A DNA stretch of 64,000 nucleotides from Amorphochlora amoebiformis (GCA_054601695.1 BAAHQB010000019.1:310001-374000), one strand, 5' to 3'. Shown: positions 38,854 to 51,500, counted from the stretch's first letter. Numbers and translations: made by a program. The notes: generated from the sequence alone by a model not told the origin.

Positions 38854-38946
38854 GTGAACGATGATACGGCTTTTGATGTCCTGCTTAGTGTTATTACAAA
38901 GAAAAAAAGTACAAATCATCCTGTCGTACATGTCACATTCTCGGAG
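38854..38946 (+). CDS. Exon: PDZ helix and last strand
   Basis: Phases 0/0. DDTAFDVLLSVITKKK is the alpha-2 helix lining the ligand groove; NHPVVHVTFSE is the closing strand. The four PDZ exons give a complete domain of about 80 residues. The partner is unknown; PDZ domains usually bind protein C termini. Confidence 0.9.
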
Positions 38947-39106
38947 GTAATGATTCGTACCCGACAAAAGCTTTCCACGCTACCTATGCTGAAAAAACAT
39001 TCCACTCAAACTTAATCTTCTCTCGATCTCCCTCTGAACTGAAAGCCTCTAATACCAGGGGATAGACGACGACAGGTCTATCACGACCCTTAATCGTTAT
39101 TCTGAG

Positions 39107-39168
39107 GACGAAGATGGTATTTCTTTCCCCCCCTCGATCTTGTATTCTGTCCGAGAACCCTACTTTCG
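39107..39168 (+). CDS. Exon: post-PDZ segment
   Basis: Phases 0/2. DEDGISFPPSILYSVREPY. Weak acceptor; selected because it connects the PDZ exon with the next one in phase. Confidence 0.5.
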
Positions 39169-40347
<1,179 letters not shown>

Positions 40348-40410
40348 GACGCCTCAAATCCAGTACTAGATCCTACAGAAGAAGAAAAACCATCCCAACC
40401 AGACTCCACG
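40348..40410 (+). CDS. Exon: acidic/Pro linker
   Basis: Phases 0/0. [18 protein letters not shown]. Acceptor ctctaatcctag; the downstream intron is 55 nt. Confidence 0.75.
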
Positions 40411-40465
40411 GTTTAGAGTTCCCTTATCCCCGCTCTCATACATGTTCTAATCTGATTCTAATTAG

Positions 40466-40543
40466 ACGGGGTGGGGCTGGGAGTGGGAAAGCGTGCAAGT
40501 GGGTTGTCAAAGTGTTTTGGATTGGACTAATCTTACGAACCAG
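40466..40543 (+). CDS. Exon: Trp-rich segment
   Basis: Phases 0/0, 26 codons. WESVQVGCQSVLDWTNLTNQ after a short Gly/Trp run. Strong donor CAG|gtgcgt. Family not recognised. Confidence 0.75.
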
Positions 40544-40622
40544 GTGCGTATGTTATAAACGCGAACGTTCACACATACTATGTACACATACAATATCACT
40601 ATGAATGATATACAAACTCAAA

Positions 40623-40669
<47 letters not shown>

Positions 40670-40773
40670 ATGTGTGTGTATGAATATATATATTTATATG
40701 AATATATATATGAATAGTAAATTTATATGAATATTTTTTTGTTCTAGTATATATGTATGTGTACATTTTTATA

Positions 40774-40811
<38 letters not shown>

Positions 40812-40828
40812 GTATATATCTAAAATTG

Positions 40829-40870
<42 letters not shown>

Positions 40871-40927
40871 ATGTATATATATATATATATATATATATAG
40901 ATGTATATATAGATGTATATATAGATG

Positions 40928-40960
<33 letters not shown>

Positions 40961-41007
40961 GTATATATATATTTATTTATAAATGTATTTGCATATTATA
41001 CATATAT

Positions 41008-41055
<48 letters not shown>

Positions 41056-41100
41056 ATATATATATAATGTATACATATATAATATATATATATATATATG

Positions 41101-41135
<35 letters not shown>

Positions 41136-41201
41136 TCTATATATGCATATCTTATACTACATATATAATGTATATATATATATATATATATATATTGCTA
41201 G

Positions 41202-41342
41202 TTTGGGGTAATATTGCAATCTGGAATACAGAGTAGTACAATACACTTGGGCTGGAGTTTAGAAATAGTAGAAGATCTGCAGATGGAAGGTATCCAGAGC
41301 CCAACTAAGCGCTCAGTGATTCGATGGACCAAACACCTGCAA
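41202..41342 (+). CDS. Exon: unrecognised segment
   Basis: Upstream phase 0. [19 protein letters not shown], then [17 protein letters not shown] and [11 protein letters not shown]. The frame stays open to a TAA at 41370; the end is placed at CAA|gtttta, with GAAG|gtatcc at 41299 as an alternative. Confidence 0.65.
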
Positions 41343-41382
41343 GTTTTAGGATACGATGGGCGCGAATACTAAGGACCTAAGC

Positions 41383-41436
<54 letters not shown>

Positions 41437-41461
41437 AAACCATCTTGTTTTTATTTTGCAG

Positions 41462-41504
41462 GTTATCTTTGAGCTCTTAAGCGTCCTCCAAATCCTCAAC
41501 AAAT

Positions 41505-41518
<14 letters not shown>
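41462..41518 (+). CDS. Exon: coiled-coil segment
   Basis: Phases 0/0. VIFELLSVLQILNKYAENQ, heptad-like hydrophobics. Excellent acceptor (tgtttttattttgcag). If the donor CAA|gtccga is not used, the frame ends at TAG 41525-41527, giving an alternative C terminus. Confidence 0.75.
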
Positions 41519-41949
<431 letters not shown>

Positions 41950-42001
41950 TATGTATACATATATATATATAGAATATTTATACATATATATACATATATA
42001 C

Positions 42002-42033
<32 letters not shown>

Positions 42034-42103
42034 ATATAATATATTATATATATATATATATATAATATATTATATACATATATATATATATATATGTAAT
42101 TAG

Positions 42104-42170
42104 CTGAAAGAAAGGGAAGTGAAGATTTCAAGAACATCAAAGCTGAGGGTTCAAACAGAAGCAGACAGAG
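42104..42170 (+). CDS. Exon: charged helix
   Basis: Phases 0/1. LKEREVKISRTSKLRVQTEA. A second frame (ERKGSEDFKNIKAEGSN) is also open, but this one carries through the next two exons. Confidence 0.62.
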
Positions 42171-42222
42171 GTTCTGAATAACCATTTTATTTCTAGACAT
42201 AATCCATCTCCCTAATTTGTAG

Positions 42223-42253
42223 ATTTTCGGGAAGAGAATGTACATTTGTCAAG
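42223..42253 (+). CDS. Exon: charged helix, 31 nt
   Basis: Phases 1/2. Reads FREENVHLS. The upstream intron is 52 nt with a pyrimidine-rich end (ctccctaatttgtag). Confidence 0.58.
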
Positions 42254-42287
42254 GTAGCTGGAGAGCCGATATATATATATATATATA

Positions 42288-42324
<37 letters not shown>

Positions 42325-42383
42325 ACATATGTACATATATTACATATATATATATATATATATACGTTCTTGTATACATGTAC

Positions 42384-42438
<55 letters not shown>

Positions 42439-42535
42439 CATATATATATATATATATACATATGCATATATAAATATATATATGTGAGTGTGTGTGTGTG
42501 TGTATATATGAAGATATATATGTTTAATATAAATC

Positions 42536-42577
<42 letters not shown>

Positions 42578-42579
42578 TG

Positions 42580-42631
42580 TGTAAGTGCAGCGATCCGGCA
42601 CACAGTAATATGCTAGTAGGCAATGATTCAC
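42580..42631 (+). mobile_element. SINE 5' fragment
   Basis: Only the first head: AAGTGCAGCGATCCGGC and GCTAGTAGGCAATGA. Confidence 0.75.
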
Positions 42632-42728
42632 ATATATATATATATATATGTAAATGGGAAGGTTCATGTAAATATATATGTATGTATATATTGTAAACTG
42701 AATGTAGTATTCAATACAAAATTCGTAG

Positions 42729-42791
42729 CGTTCTCATCAAGACTGTGACTAGAGAAGCGAAATCTGCTCTCGAAAGGTCAATAAAACCCAG
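42729..42791 (+). CDS. Exon: helix
   Basis: Phases 2/2. VLIKTVTREAKSALERSIKP. An earlier donor at 42777 gives the same phase. Confidence 0.7.
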
Positions 42792-42832
42792 GTACAATCT
42801 TATCCATGATAGCTTAACCTCACTCCCTCCAG

Positions 42833-42863
42833 CTTGGTGGAGATCCAGACGGACTGCCTTAAG
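42833..42863 (+). CDS. Exon: helix, 31 nt
   Basis: Phases 2/0. LVEIQTDCLK. Upstream intron 41 nt, among the shortest; acceptor cactccctccag. Confidence 0.68.
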
Positions 42864-42974
42864 GTCATTCCTGATCACCTTAATTCTGACTCATATTAAT
42901 CTTAACGAACAATCAACCCTGGCTCTGACCCCAACGAATGACTTAGCTTTGACATTGACCTGATCTTGACCCAG

Positions 42975-43106
42975 ACAAAAGCCCAGAGCCGTTCTGTGAT
43001 AGAATCAATGAATCTAGAACCGCCTGAAGCGGCCAATTCGAGTTTGATGAATAGTAATTCGGCGGGTTCTGTGGATATTGGAACTGAGTTTCTCGATGGG
43101 GTTGAG
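42975..43106 (+). CDS. Exon: Ser/Asn-rich segment
   Basis: Phases 0/0, 44 codons. [18 protein letters not shown], then [15 protein letters not shown] and TEFLDGVE. Its last 43 nt recur at 43260. Confidence 0.8.
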
Positions 43107-43114
43107 GTGTAAAT

Positions 43115-43170
<56 letters not shown>

Positions 43171-43198
43171 CATACATATACATGTGTGTGTGTATGGA

Positions 43199-43237
<39 letters not shown>

Positions 43238-43259
43238 GTTTACATATATATATATATAT

Positions 43260-43301
43260 GGTTCTGTGGATATTGGAACTGAGTTTCTCGATGGGGTTGT
43301 G

Positions 43302-43307
<6 letters not shown>
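43260..43307 (+). pseudogene. Partial copy of the upstream exon
   Basis: Repeats the last 43 nt of the exon at 42975 and its donor region (gtgtaaatat), with the two bases AG deleted before the donor. No acceptor of its own, so not expected to splice in. Confidence 0.8.
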
Positions 43308-43352
<45 letters not shown>

Positions 43353-43463
43353 CTATGTATGTATATATGTATATATATAAATATATTTATATATATATAT
43401 ATATATATATACATATATATACACGTGTGTATGTGTGTATGTGTGTGTATGTGTATAAGTGTG

Positions 43464-43494
<31 letters not shown>

Positions 43495-43590
43495 ATATGT
43501 GTGTGTGTGTATCATGATTGGTACTATGGTGGAGATATATGAATATGAACGCAATATATATATATATATATATATGTGTATGTGTATATG

Positions 43591-43622
<32 letters not shown>

Positions 43623-43658
43623 GATATATATATATATATATACATATTTATATATATT

Positions 43659-43708
<50 letters not shown>

Positions 43709-43836
43709 AATGTACATAATATACATGTATATGTGTACAAATAGCATGTATAATTTATTTTAATATATTATGTCTATATGTATATATAACTGAATATATA
43801 TTAACCATATTTAATGGAATACATATATACAGATAT

Positions 43837-43874
<38 letters not shown>

Positions 43875-44015
43875 CGTATGTATATATATATATATATATA
43901 TATATAATAGGTTTTGTTTACATATGCATCTCTATTTATGGTATATTTATATCTATAAAATATATAATATATATATATATACATATATTATATATATATA
44001 TATATATGTATGTAT

Positions 44016-44079
<64 letters not shown>

Positions 44080-44230
44080 TATGTATAAATTTATATATAT
44101 TTCATATTTAAATATTCACACATACAGACATATATATATATATATAATTATATAATTATATAATTATATATATGTGTATTGTATATATTATACATATTTA
44201 TGCATATATTTGTGGGTGTGTGCAAATCAG
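43308..44230. repeat. AT/TG microsatellite intron
   Basis: (AT)n and GTGTATGT variants; no exon supported. Confidence 0.9.
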
Positions 44231-44292
44231 AATCCAACCTTGATCGATATGATAGCAACGCTAAGCCGTCTTATCTCTCATACCCACTTAAG
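44231..44292 (+). CDS. Exon: hydrophobic helix
   Basis: Phases 0/2. NPTLIDMIATLSRLISHTHL. Donor AAG|gtatat. Confidence 0.8.
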
Positions 44293-44403
44293 GTATATTA
44301 GGCTAAGGCTTGGAGTTGGATTTGGGTTAAAAATAGGACTAAGGGGTCAGATTAGGGTTGAACTCCACAATCTGGATATTTCGCATGTAGTAACACTATG
44401 TGC

Positions 44404-44457
<54 letters not shown>

Positions 44458-44502
44458 TCATGTATATATATAAATATATATAAATATATATTCACTTATC
44501 AG

Positions 44503-44725
44503 AAACTACCTCCATGACACTGACCAGTGCCCCTTCTCAAGTCGGACTGTCAACTCCCTCCTCTTCCCACCCCCGGACCTCAATCCAACCATAAGCAACT
44601 CCGAAAGGCATACCCCAACTCCTACCCCTGCCCATGTTCCCTCATCTCAGAAGAAAAAGGGTGAAGAAAAAAATAATAATGTCGATCCTGAGGCTGAAGC
44701 TCGAAGGTGGATGCATCAAGAAATG
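44503..44725 (+). CDS. Exon: longest exon, Pro/Thr and Lys/Glu loop
   Basis: Phases 2/0, 223 nt. NYLHDTDQCPFSSRTVNSLL, then a TPTPTPAHVPSSQKKK region, then EAEARRWMHQEM. The end at ATG|gttcaa avoids an in-frame TGA at 44765 and leaves a 51-nt intron. Confidence 0.82.
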
Positions 44726-44776
44726 GTTCAAACAAATCTTAAGCCCTCTCCTCAATCCCTAACGTGACCCTTAAAG

Positions 44777-44839
44777 GCAAAGCGTTGCCGTGTACTCAAA
44801 GAACTACGCAAAAAGCGGCTTAAGCGCGTCGAGATGAAG
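44777..44839 (+). CDS. Exon: basic coiled segment
   Basis: Phases 0/0. AKRCRVLKELRKKRLKRVEM, very Lys/Arg rich; a possible nuclear-import or acidic-partner-binding patch, by composition only. Confidence 0.8.
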
Positions 44840-44891
44840 GTCAGGGTTGGGTTTACATCATAAGGTCGCAAATTCAAACTCTAATCCTAAG

Positions 44892-44944
44892 GTCTCCGAA
44901 TACATCTCTGGAGGAGAACACGTCGCGGCTGAACGACTTATGGG
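44892..44944 (+). CDS. Exon: helix
   Basis: Phases 0/2. VSEYISGGEHVAAERLM. The upstream intron is 52 nt and ends with a CTAATCCTAAG motif. Confidence 0.8.
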
Positions 44945-45027
44945 GTTATCAAACCTAACCAAAACTCTGACCCTAATTTTAACCCTAATTCTAACCCTAA
45001 TCCTAACCCAAACCCTAACCTCCCAAG
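44945..45027. repeat. Intron made of CCCTAA repeats
   Basis: 83 nt between two well-supported exons, nearly all CCCTAA-type units. Confidence 0.85.
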
Positions 45028-45097
45028 GTTCCAAATCGACCTTGAGCCAGACCCCAAGAAGAAGAAAACAATCTCTCAGCTCATGGGCGCTATCAAG
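45028..45097 (+). CDS. Exon: acidic then Lys-rich
   Basis: Phases 2/0. FQIDLEPDPKKKKTISQL and MGAIK. The upstream intron (83 nt) is almost wholly degenerate CCCTAA repeat. Confidence 0.85.
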
Positions 45098-45236
45098 GTT
45101 AGTATTATTGGTCAAGCAATGGTCAGGTTTGCAGGTTTTATTAGGTTTCAGGTTAAGGCCGAGGTTAGTGTATATTTAGTTGCAGGGCTCTTGGGCACGC
45201 GGGTAACCTCTTTCCAATCAATAATACTAACCTTAG

Positions 45237-45407
45237 GCATACGAAGCGACCGCTAGAAAGGGTACACAGGCCAATCCACTCTCTTCCCACCTCCGACCCG
45301 CCCCGCCCCCGCCACTAACGCCAAATAAATTGGGTAATCTTTCGTCGGGGTTGGTCGTGCCTCCTAGGAACCCGACGGCTAAGATGCTTGCCGATCGAGC
45401 GCGACAG
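45237..45407 (+). CDS. Exon: Pro-rich segment
   Basis: Phases 0/0, 57 codons. AYEATARKGTQANPLSS, a run of prolines (PAPPPPLTP), then NPTAKMLADRARQ. Good acceptor (actaaccttag) and donor (CAG|gtacgg). Confidence 0.85.
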
Positions 45408-45511
45408 GTACGGTATAAGACGTAGAAGTACTTTAGGGTCACTGGGTGGAGCTGGACAAGCAAATAGGAGAGCATACTGGGTGATTCCTTCTGAAATACA
45501 TGTATTTCAAG

Positions 45512-45578
45512 GCACTCCAGCAAGCGAATGTAGACTCCGCAGTTCGATTCCTAGCCTTTGCAGCCTTCGAGGACCAAG
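45512..45578 (+). CDS. Exon: Ala-rich helix
   Basis: Phases 0/1. ALQQANVDSAVRFLAFAAF; the join with RARQ of the previous exon gives a continuous helix. Confidence 0.85.
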
Positions 45579-45636
45579 GTAGCCCTACCTTAAGTCAAAC
45601 CCTCACCCACCCTAACCATACCAACCAAAAACCTAG

Positions 45637-45665
45637 GTAACAATCTATATTTCGACAAGATTCAG
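45637..45665 (+). CDS. Exon: short
   Basis: Phases 1/0. NNLYFDKIQ. Strong donor CAG|gtaagc, upstream intron 58 nt with CCCTAA-like sequence. Confidence 0.8.
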
Positions 45666-45689
45666 GTAAGCCGAACACTTTACACTCGC

Positions 45690-45795
45690 TCCTCTAACGG
45701 CGTATATACATACATATGTATATATATTGTACCTAAGTGCATGTTTGTGTAATAATTATATAATATTTGTTTTACATGACAGACATATGTATATA

Positions 45796-45843
<48 letters not shown>

Positions 45844-45981
45844 ATATATATATATATATATTATCTTATAATACATACATATACATATAATAAGATATAT
45901 ATATATATATTTATGTATATCATGTATAACATAATGTGATATAGTATGATATGTATAACTTACATATATTAGATATGTATA

Positions 45982-46032
<51 letters not shown>

Positions 46033-46265
46033 TGTATATATAAATGATATTTGTATATGTATTGGAGAAGGCGCTTGTTTGGTGAAGTGTGACACTATCC
46101 TGAAGTTACTAAACCAAACACTAGGCGGTTGCCGCCGGGCGTGAGCGTAGGATGTGTGTGCGCTGGCCTCCTAATGATGCAAAGGCATAAGATCTAACCT
46201 AAATATAATACTATCCTCAATCTCAATGAGTACGCCTTACAAGCACGCCCACACACTCACCCTAG
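45690..46265. repeat. AT microsatellite then unique intron
   Basis: 46060-46190 is unique and partly open but does not join either neighbour in phase. Confidence 0.85.
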
Positions 46266-46311
46266 GACTCGAAAGACCCTGTTGAGGCTATTGAGGCGGA
46301 AATTGATTCGA
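46266..46311 (+). CDS. Exon: acidic helix
   Basis: Phases 0/1. DSKDPVEAIEAEIDS. Acceptor ctcaccctag. Confidence 0.8.
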
Positions 46312-46414
46312 GTTATATAACAATATCCTAACCCTAACTTTGAGCCCTAACAAATTCATTCCAGTTGCAAAATCCAAACTGTAACCCTAACCTTGCTCCT
46401 CAATCCATAACAAG

Positions 46415-46492
46415 GGTCCAATCGCCTCCTTGAGCTCCAAATAAACAAACTTAACGGCGTATCGGGGCTGCGAGCAAGAGCAATGCTCAGAG
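46415..46492 (+). CDS. Exon: LRR, second series begins
   Basis: Phases 1/1. [19 protein letters not shown]. Perfect donor AGAG|gtaagt. Confidence 0.85.
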
Positions 46493-46569
46493 GTAAGTAC
46501 AGGGAGAGAGGAGAGTGGAGGAATTAGGGCGAAATGCGGAGAGAGAGCGAGGAGAGCGAGAGAGAGGAA

Positions 46570-47167
<598 letters not shown>

Positions 47168-47229
47168 GTATAGCATTCTGCTCTGTCCTTGAGTGCATAT
47201 CGTTGTCTGGGAGCATGCTCGGCGACGAG
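47168..47229 (+). CDS. Exon: LRR strand
   Basis: Phases 1/0. [18 protein letters not shown], typical L-x-x-I-S-L-S-G strand with GDE turn. Confidence 0.88.
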
Positions 47230-47474
47230 GTTTTCTAACTCTTAACCTTAACGCGTACGCTCATATTATGCATGCTGTAAGGCGTGTAATTCCCTATAGA
47301 TATCCCACTATGTATATCAAGAGTTCTTTGACGCATTGATACAGCCGATATATATTCTTCCATCGGTCGTGGACCCATGCACATCTCTGGTGTACATGCT
47401 CTTACAGGCCATAGACTATACATAACATGTCGAACGGCGAGTTATATGCTCTATCACTTGATAACCCCGTCTAG

Positions 47475-47543
47475 GTTGTCGTTCCAATAGCCGAATTGCT
47501 GGTCTCTCAAGGCTGTGCCCTGCGTTTTCTTGACCTCACGAAG
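47475..47543 (+). CDS. Exon: LRR
   Basis: Phases 0/0. VVVPIAELLVSQGCALRF then LDLTK. The acceptor AG is part of a TAG that interrupts the same frame upstream; removing the 245-nt intron restores a standard LRR repeat with the previous exon. Confidence 0.86.
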
Positions 47544-47630
47544 GTACCAGCCTAATCCTAGCTCCAGTACCCCTAATTCTAACCTTCAACCAAAATTGAT
47601 TAGAACAACTTAACCCCAATTGGAGCAAAG

Positions 47631-47658
47631 AAGCTATCGGGAGCGCTGACGGACAACG
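47631..47658 (+). CDS. Exon: LRR helix, 28 nt
   Basis: Phases 0/1. KLSGALTDN, continued by GSLETL of the next exon. Upstream intron 87 nt, CCCTAA-like. Confidence 0.75.
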
Positions 47659-47776
47659 GTTAGATAGGCTTAGATTTAGGCTGATAACATAGTAGCGAGG
47701 GGTAGGGGGTTCACGTTACAGAATATATGTACACACATGCATGTAGATATTTACAAACAAACGTTTAAATATATAA

Positions 47777-47808
<32 letters not shown>

Positions 47809-47871
47809 TTGTATATATATGAATATATATAATACGTATATATAGAGAGAGACACATATATATGTATATAC

Positions 47872-47950
<79 letters not shown>

Positions 47951-48081
47951 TATATTATATATATGTATATATATAAATATATATATGTATATATATATAT
48001 ATATATACATATATATGTATGTGCTAATATAATATATTATAATATATATATATATATACATATATATATAAATATATATAC

Positions 48082-48124
<43 letters not shown>

Positions 48125-48373
48125 GAATATGTATATGTACATATATCTGTTTAGATATACGTGCATGTATGTATATGTACATATATCTGTTTAGATATAC
48201 GTGCATGTATGTTGTATACTGTTAGTGCAGCGATCCGATATATGGCCCACCGGTAGTTCGTTAGTAGGCAATGAACTCTTGTAGTGCAGTGGTATAGGAG
48301 CCCAGGGTTGGTTGAAGTCTGTTTGGATTATGACGAATGATTTATGGATAGCTTATGTGATTAAATGTATGCA

Positions 48374-48413
<40 letters not shown>

Positions 48414-48441
48414 CTGTACACACAAAATACATACATATATA

Positions 48442-48489
<48 letters not shown>

Positions 48490-48556
48490 GATATATATAC
48501 TCTGTACACACACAAATATATACATATATATATATAGAGATGTATGTATATATAGA

Positions 48557-48604
<48 letters not shown>

Positions 48605-48635
48605 CATGTCTAAGTATTTTTGTGCTTAACATTAG
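47659..48635. repeat. AT microsatellite intron with SINE
   Basis: Also a 42-bp tandem duplication (TCTGTTTAGATATACGTGCA unit) at 48143-48212. Confidence 0.92.
48220..48362 (+). mobile_element. SINE, 3'-truncated
   Basis: Both heads and GGATTATGACGAATGAT, then lost into AT repeat. Confidence 0.82.
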
Positions 48636-48702
48636 GCTCCCTTGAGACGCTATGCCTTAATAATAATCGCCTCGGAATGCAAGGAGTCGCCGGGCTTGCC
48701 AA
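48636..48702 (+). CDS. Exon: LRR
   Basis: Phases 1/2. [20 protein letters not shown], unmistakable RI-type repeat. The frame would hit TAG right after the end, consistent with the donor AA|gtagaa. Confidence 0.95.
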
Positions 48703-48774
48703 GTAGAAGAATCTCATTGATTTTCCTCCTCTTTTATTCTCCCTGTTGTTTATGAATTTTTCTCTTATTCACAG

Positions 48775-48784
48775 AACGTACTTT
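48775..48784 (+). CDS. 10-nt microexon
   Basis: Phases 2/0, reading K-T-Y-F with the previous two bases. It is the only segment I found that joins its neighbours in phase, and it makes the strand spacing exactly 28 residues. Flanking introns are 72 nt each, with pyrimidine tracts. Confidence 0.65.
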
Positions 48785-48856
48785 GTATCATGAATCCGGG
48801 ACAAGGCTTGTTGGCTCTCCTAAGATCTTCCTTTGTTCTCGATCAGGTGTCTTCAG

Positions 48857-48939
48857 ACCAACGTGACCCTCAGAAGCGTTAAGATGTCCCAGTGCGGGCT
48901 GCACGATTTCGGAGTTGAGTTGCTACTAGAGAGCTTACG
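48857..48939 (+). CDS. Exon: LRR
   Basis: Phases 0/2. TNVTLRSVKMSQCGLHDFGV then ELLLESL, a full Cys-type repeat. Confidence 0.95.
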
Positions 48940-49176
48940 GTGACCGCGTAGAGGAAGCTAGTTGTATGCTTAGGCTCCCGACTTGCGGTTGGGATATTGT
49001 AAGTCGACGATGAGGTTTTAGGGTCCGGTTGGGATAGGGATCATATACGTGATTTAATATCTTACAATGAGGTAACGATTAGAAATGACCGAATATCAGT
49101 TCATATCGTGAGATACAATTATTTTTCGGTTAATGTTAATTTTGTTTCTGTATTTCTGAAATACAAACCAAATTAG

Positions 49177-49222
49177 GTTTAACTCCACGCTGACTGATCT
49201 CGCTTTGGACTACAACTTTGAG
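49177..49222 (+). CDS. Exon: LRR strand
   Basis: Phases 2/0. FNSTLTDLALDYNFE, with the N-x-T-L element that precedes several strands of this protein. Confidence 0.92.
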
Positions 49223-49304
49223 GTTTCCTCCGCCCCTATCTCAACTCCATTTCTAATCCAAATCCTGAAAGTCCAACCAAATTTGCTCATATTTTTTACC
49301 GTAG

Positions 49305-49346
49305 ACATCTGAAAAATGCCTAAATGAGATCAACAAGAAGATGAAG
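49305..49346 (+). CDS. Exon: LRR helix
   Basis: Phases 0/0. TSEKCLNEINKKMK. Donor AAG|gtaggc. Confidence 0.87.
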
Positions 49347-49505
49347 GTAGGCTCCAAGTTTGGGTTTGGTTTAGGCTTCTAATAAATTATTTTCGGGTGC
49401 AGGTTAAACAAACAGGGAAAAAAAAAAAGAAATAAGAATGCATGACCCTAACGCTAACCCAAAGAACCATAGCCTTATTTTTATTTAAACCTTGCTCCAC
49501 TTAAG

Positions 49506-49545
49506 GATCGGCGCAAGAAACATGTTATTCGTAAAGCACCTCCTG
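49506..49545 (+). CDS. Exon: basic linker
   Basis: Phases 0/1. DRRKKHVIRKAPP. A frame-compatible alternative terminal exon (Lys-rich, TAA at 49433) lies just upstream; I prefer this one because it continues into the next exons. Confidence 0.62.
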
Positions 49546-49701
49546 GTACCCTGATCACATCCCCAAAGCCCCAACCGTGCATATCTCTAATGTTCATGAT
49601 CATAGGCCTTCCTCCTGTCGCTAGAGGCTTGCTACCCATCGAACCAGGCATGAAGCCCTAGCCCCAAACCTAACTCTAAACCTAACCATGATCAATCACA
49701 G

Positions 49702-49721
49702 GGAGTGGAAGTGCTGTCAGT
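49702..49721 (+). CDS. Exon: 20-nt linker
   Basis: Phases 1/0. SGSAVS. Excellent donor AGT|gtgagt. Confidence 0.62.
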
Positions 49722-49791
49722 GTGAGTGAGATATATGAGCAGGTTTCGTGTGTATATTATTTGCACATACATTTAAACATATTACATTTGT

Positions 49792-49838
<47 letters not shown>

Positions 49839-50072
49839 TTATATTTATACACATATACACATATACACATATATGTATATATATTTTATAATATATATAT
49901 AGGTAGGTAGTATATAATATATATATATGTATATATATCTTTAAAATTTGTATAAATATAGACATATATACAATATATGTGTGTATATATATAAATATGT
50001 ACATGTATATAAACATATATATACATACATATATATATATTTATATATATTAGATGTACATATATTAATTAG

Positions 50073-50120
50073 GCAGCAAAGGAGCTTGAGAGTATGGTTG
50101 TCACGGGCATGAATGACGTG
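50073..50120 (+). CDS. Exon: helix
   Basis: Phases 0/0. AAKELESMVVTGMNDV. Donor GTG|gtaaaa. Confidence 0.85.
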
Positions 50121-50184
50121 GTAAAAACCTACCCAACCTAAAAAACAAATCTCAGCGAAACCCTTATCCCATCCTTTACCCTAG

Positions 50185-50218
50185 CTCACTATCGACGCCT
50201 CCGGAAGTCTTCTCCCAG
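50185..50218 (+). CDS. Exon: LRR strand
   Basis: Phases 0/1. LTIDASGSLLP. Upstream intron 64 nt. Confidence 0.7.
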
Positions 50219-50280
50219 GTAGCCCGAACCCGAACTATTCCCAATCCTAGACCTAATAACATCGCATTACTTCACCTTAG

Positions 50281-50330
50281 GTCGTCATCTCTCGCGGACT
50301 CTCATGCTTATTCCTCGCTGTGGACACCTG
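50281..50330 (+). CDS. Exon: LRR helix
   Basis: Phases 1/0. [16 protein letters not shown]; the frame is confirmed by the perfect join to VELRLPGN downstream. Upstream intron 62 nt. Confidence 0.8.
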
Positions 50331-50368
50331 GTATGTCCTAGCCTTGATATTTGCTGTCAGCCATCACG

Positions 50369-50473
<105 letters not shown>

Positions 50474-50477
50474 TTAA

Positions 50478-50808
50478 GTCATGTGTAGCTAGCGCGGAAC
50501 CTGTAGCTAGTCAATTACGAGGAGTTAGACCCTTGTTAGACTACGGTTAAATAGAGCGCGACGTGTAGGCCAGAAAAGGGTTCGGAACCCAAGAAGCCCG
50601 GAACCGACGAACCAATGGGTTCCGAAGGAAGAAAAGAAGTATCCGACTATCGCGCAAAAATTATCAATAATCATTCGTCATAATCCAATAATCCAAACGA
50701 ACAACAGCCAACCCTGGTCTACTGTACCATTGCGCTACCTTCATTGCCTAATAGCATACTCACCGATAGGCCAGACGTGACCACCAGCCTGCCGGAACGC
50801 TGCTGACA

Positions 50809-50810
<2 letters not shown>
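50478..50810 (-). mobile_element. tRNA-derived SINE, full copy, reverse
   Basis: Reverse complement of the family over about 330 bp; the only minus-oriented copy seen. Confidence 0.85.
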
Positions 50811-50844
<34 letters not shown>

Positions 50845-50893
50845 ATATATATTATATATATACATACATATATATATATATACAAATATATAT

Positions 50894-50945
<52 letters not shown>

Positions 50946-50952
50946 ATATATA

Positions 50953-51031
<79 letters not shown>

Positions 51032-51062
51032 CCGATACTCACTTTCGCCAGTGCTCACTCTA

Positions 51063-51119
<57 letters not shown>

Positions 51120-51147
51120 GTGTGTGTATGTGTATTTATATAGGTAC

Positions 51148-51178
<31 letters not shown>

Positions 51179-51250
51179 TATTGTGTAGTACATATACGTG
51201 TGTTGAATAATATTTTATATACGTTTAAACAAATACAATGTTTATAGATT

Positions 51251-51281
<31 letters not shown>

Positions 51282-51420
51282 TTATATTATATATATATAT
51301 ATATACATATATTGAAAATGTAGGTGCACTTCTTTCAATGTAATATTGCAATCCTTTGACCCTAACCTTAAACTAACCCTAACCCTAACCCTAACGCTAA
51401 CCTAACCCTAACCCCAACCC

Positions 51421-51500
<80 letters not shown>

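Noticed and set aside
39046-39075. Possible exon PLIPGDRRRQ after the PDZ domain
   Set aside because: Would leave an intron of only 31 nt before the next segment; phase fit alone is weak for 30 nt.
40348-40416. Protein end in DSTV resembling a class I PDZ ligand
   Set aside because: GTTTAG is better read as a donor (ACG|gtttag) with a 55-nt intron leading to a further open exon.
46106-46140. Segment LLNQTLGGCRRA
   Set aside because: Ends in phase 2, but the next exon requires phase 0; direct joining of 45665 to 46266 is clean.
47298-47474. Open frame ISHYVYQEFFDALIQ and a second one with GELYALSLDNP
   Set aside because: Both lie in the 245-nt intron whose removal gives a perfect LRR repeat; neither joins the flanking exons in phase.
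49403-49435. Lys-rich possible terminal exon (VKQTGKKKKK, TAA)
   Set aside because: In phase and not excluded as an alternative end, but the exon at 49506 continues the chain with good downstream fits.
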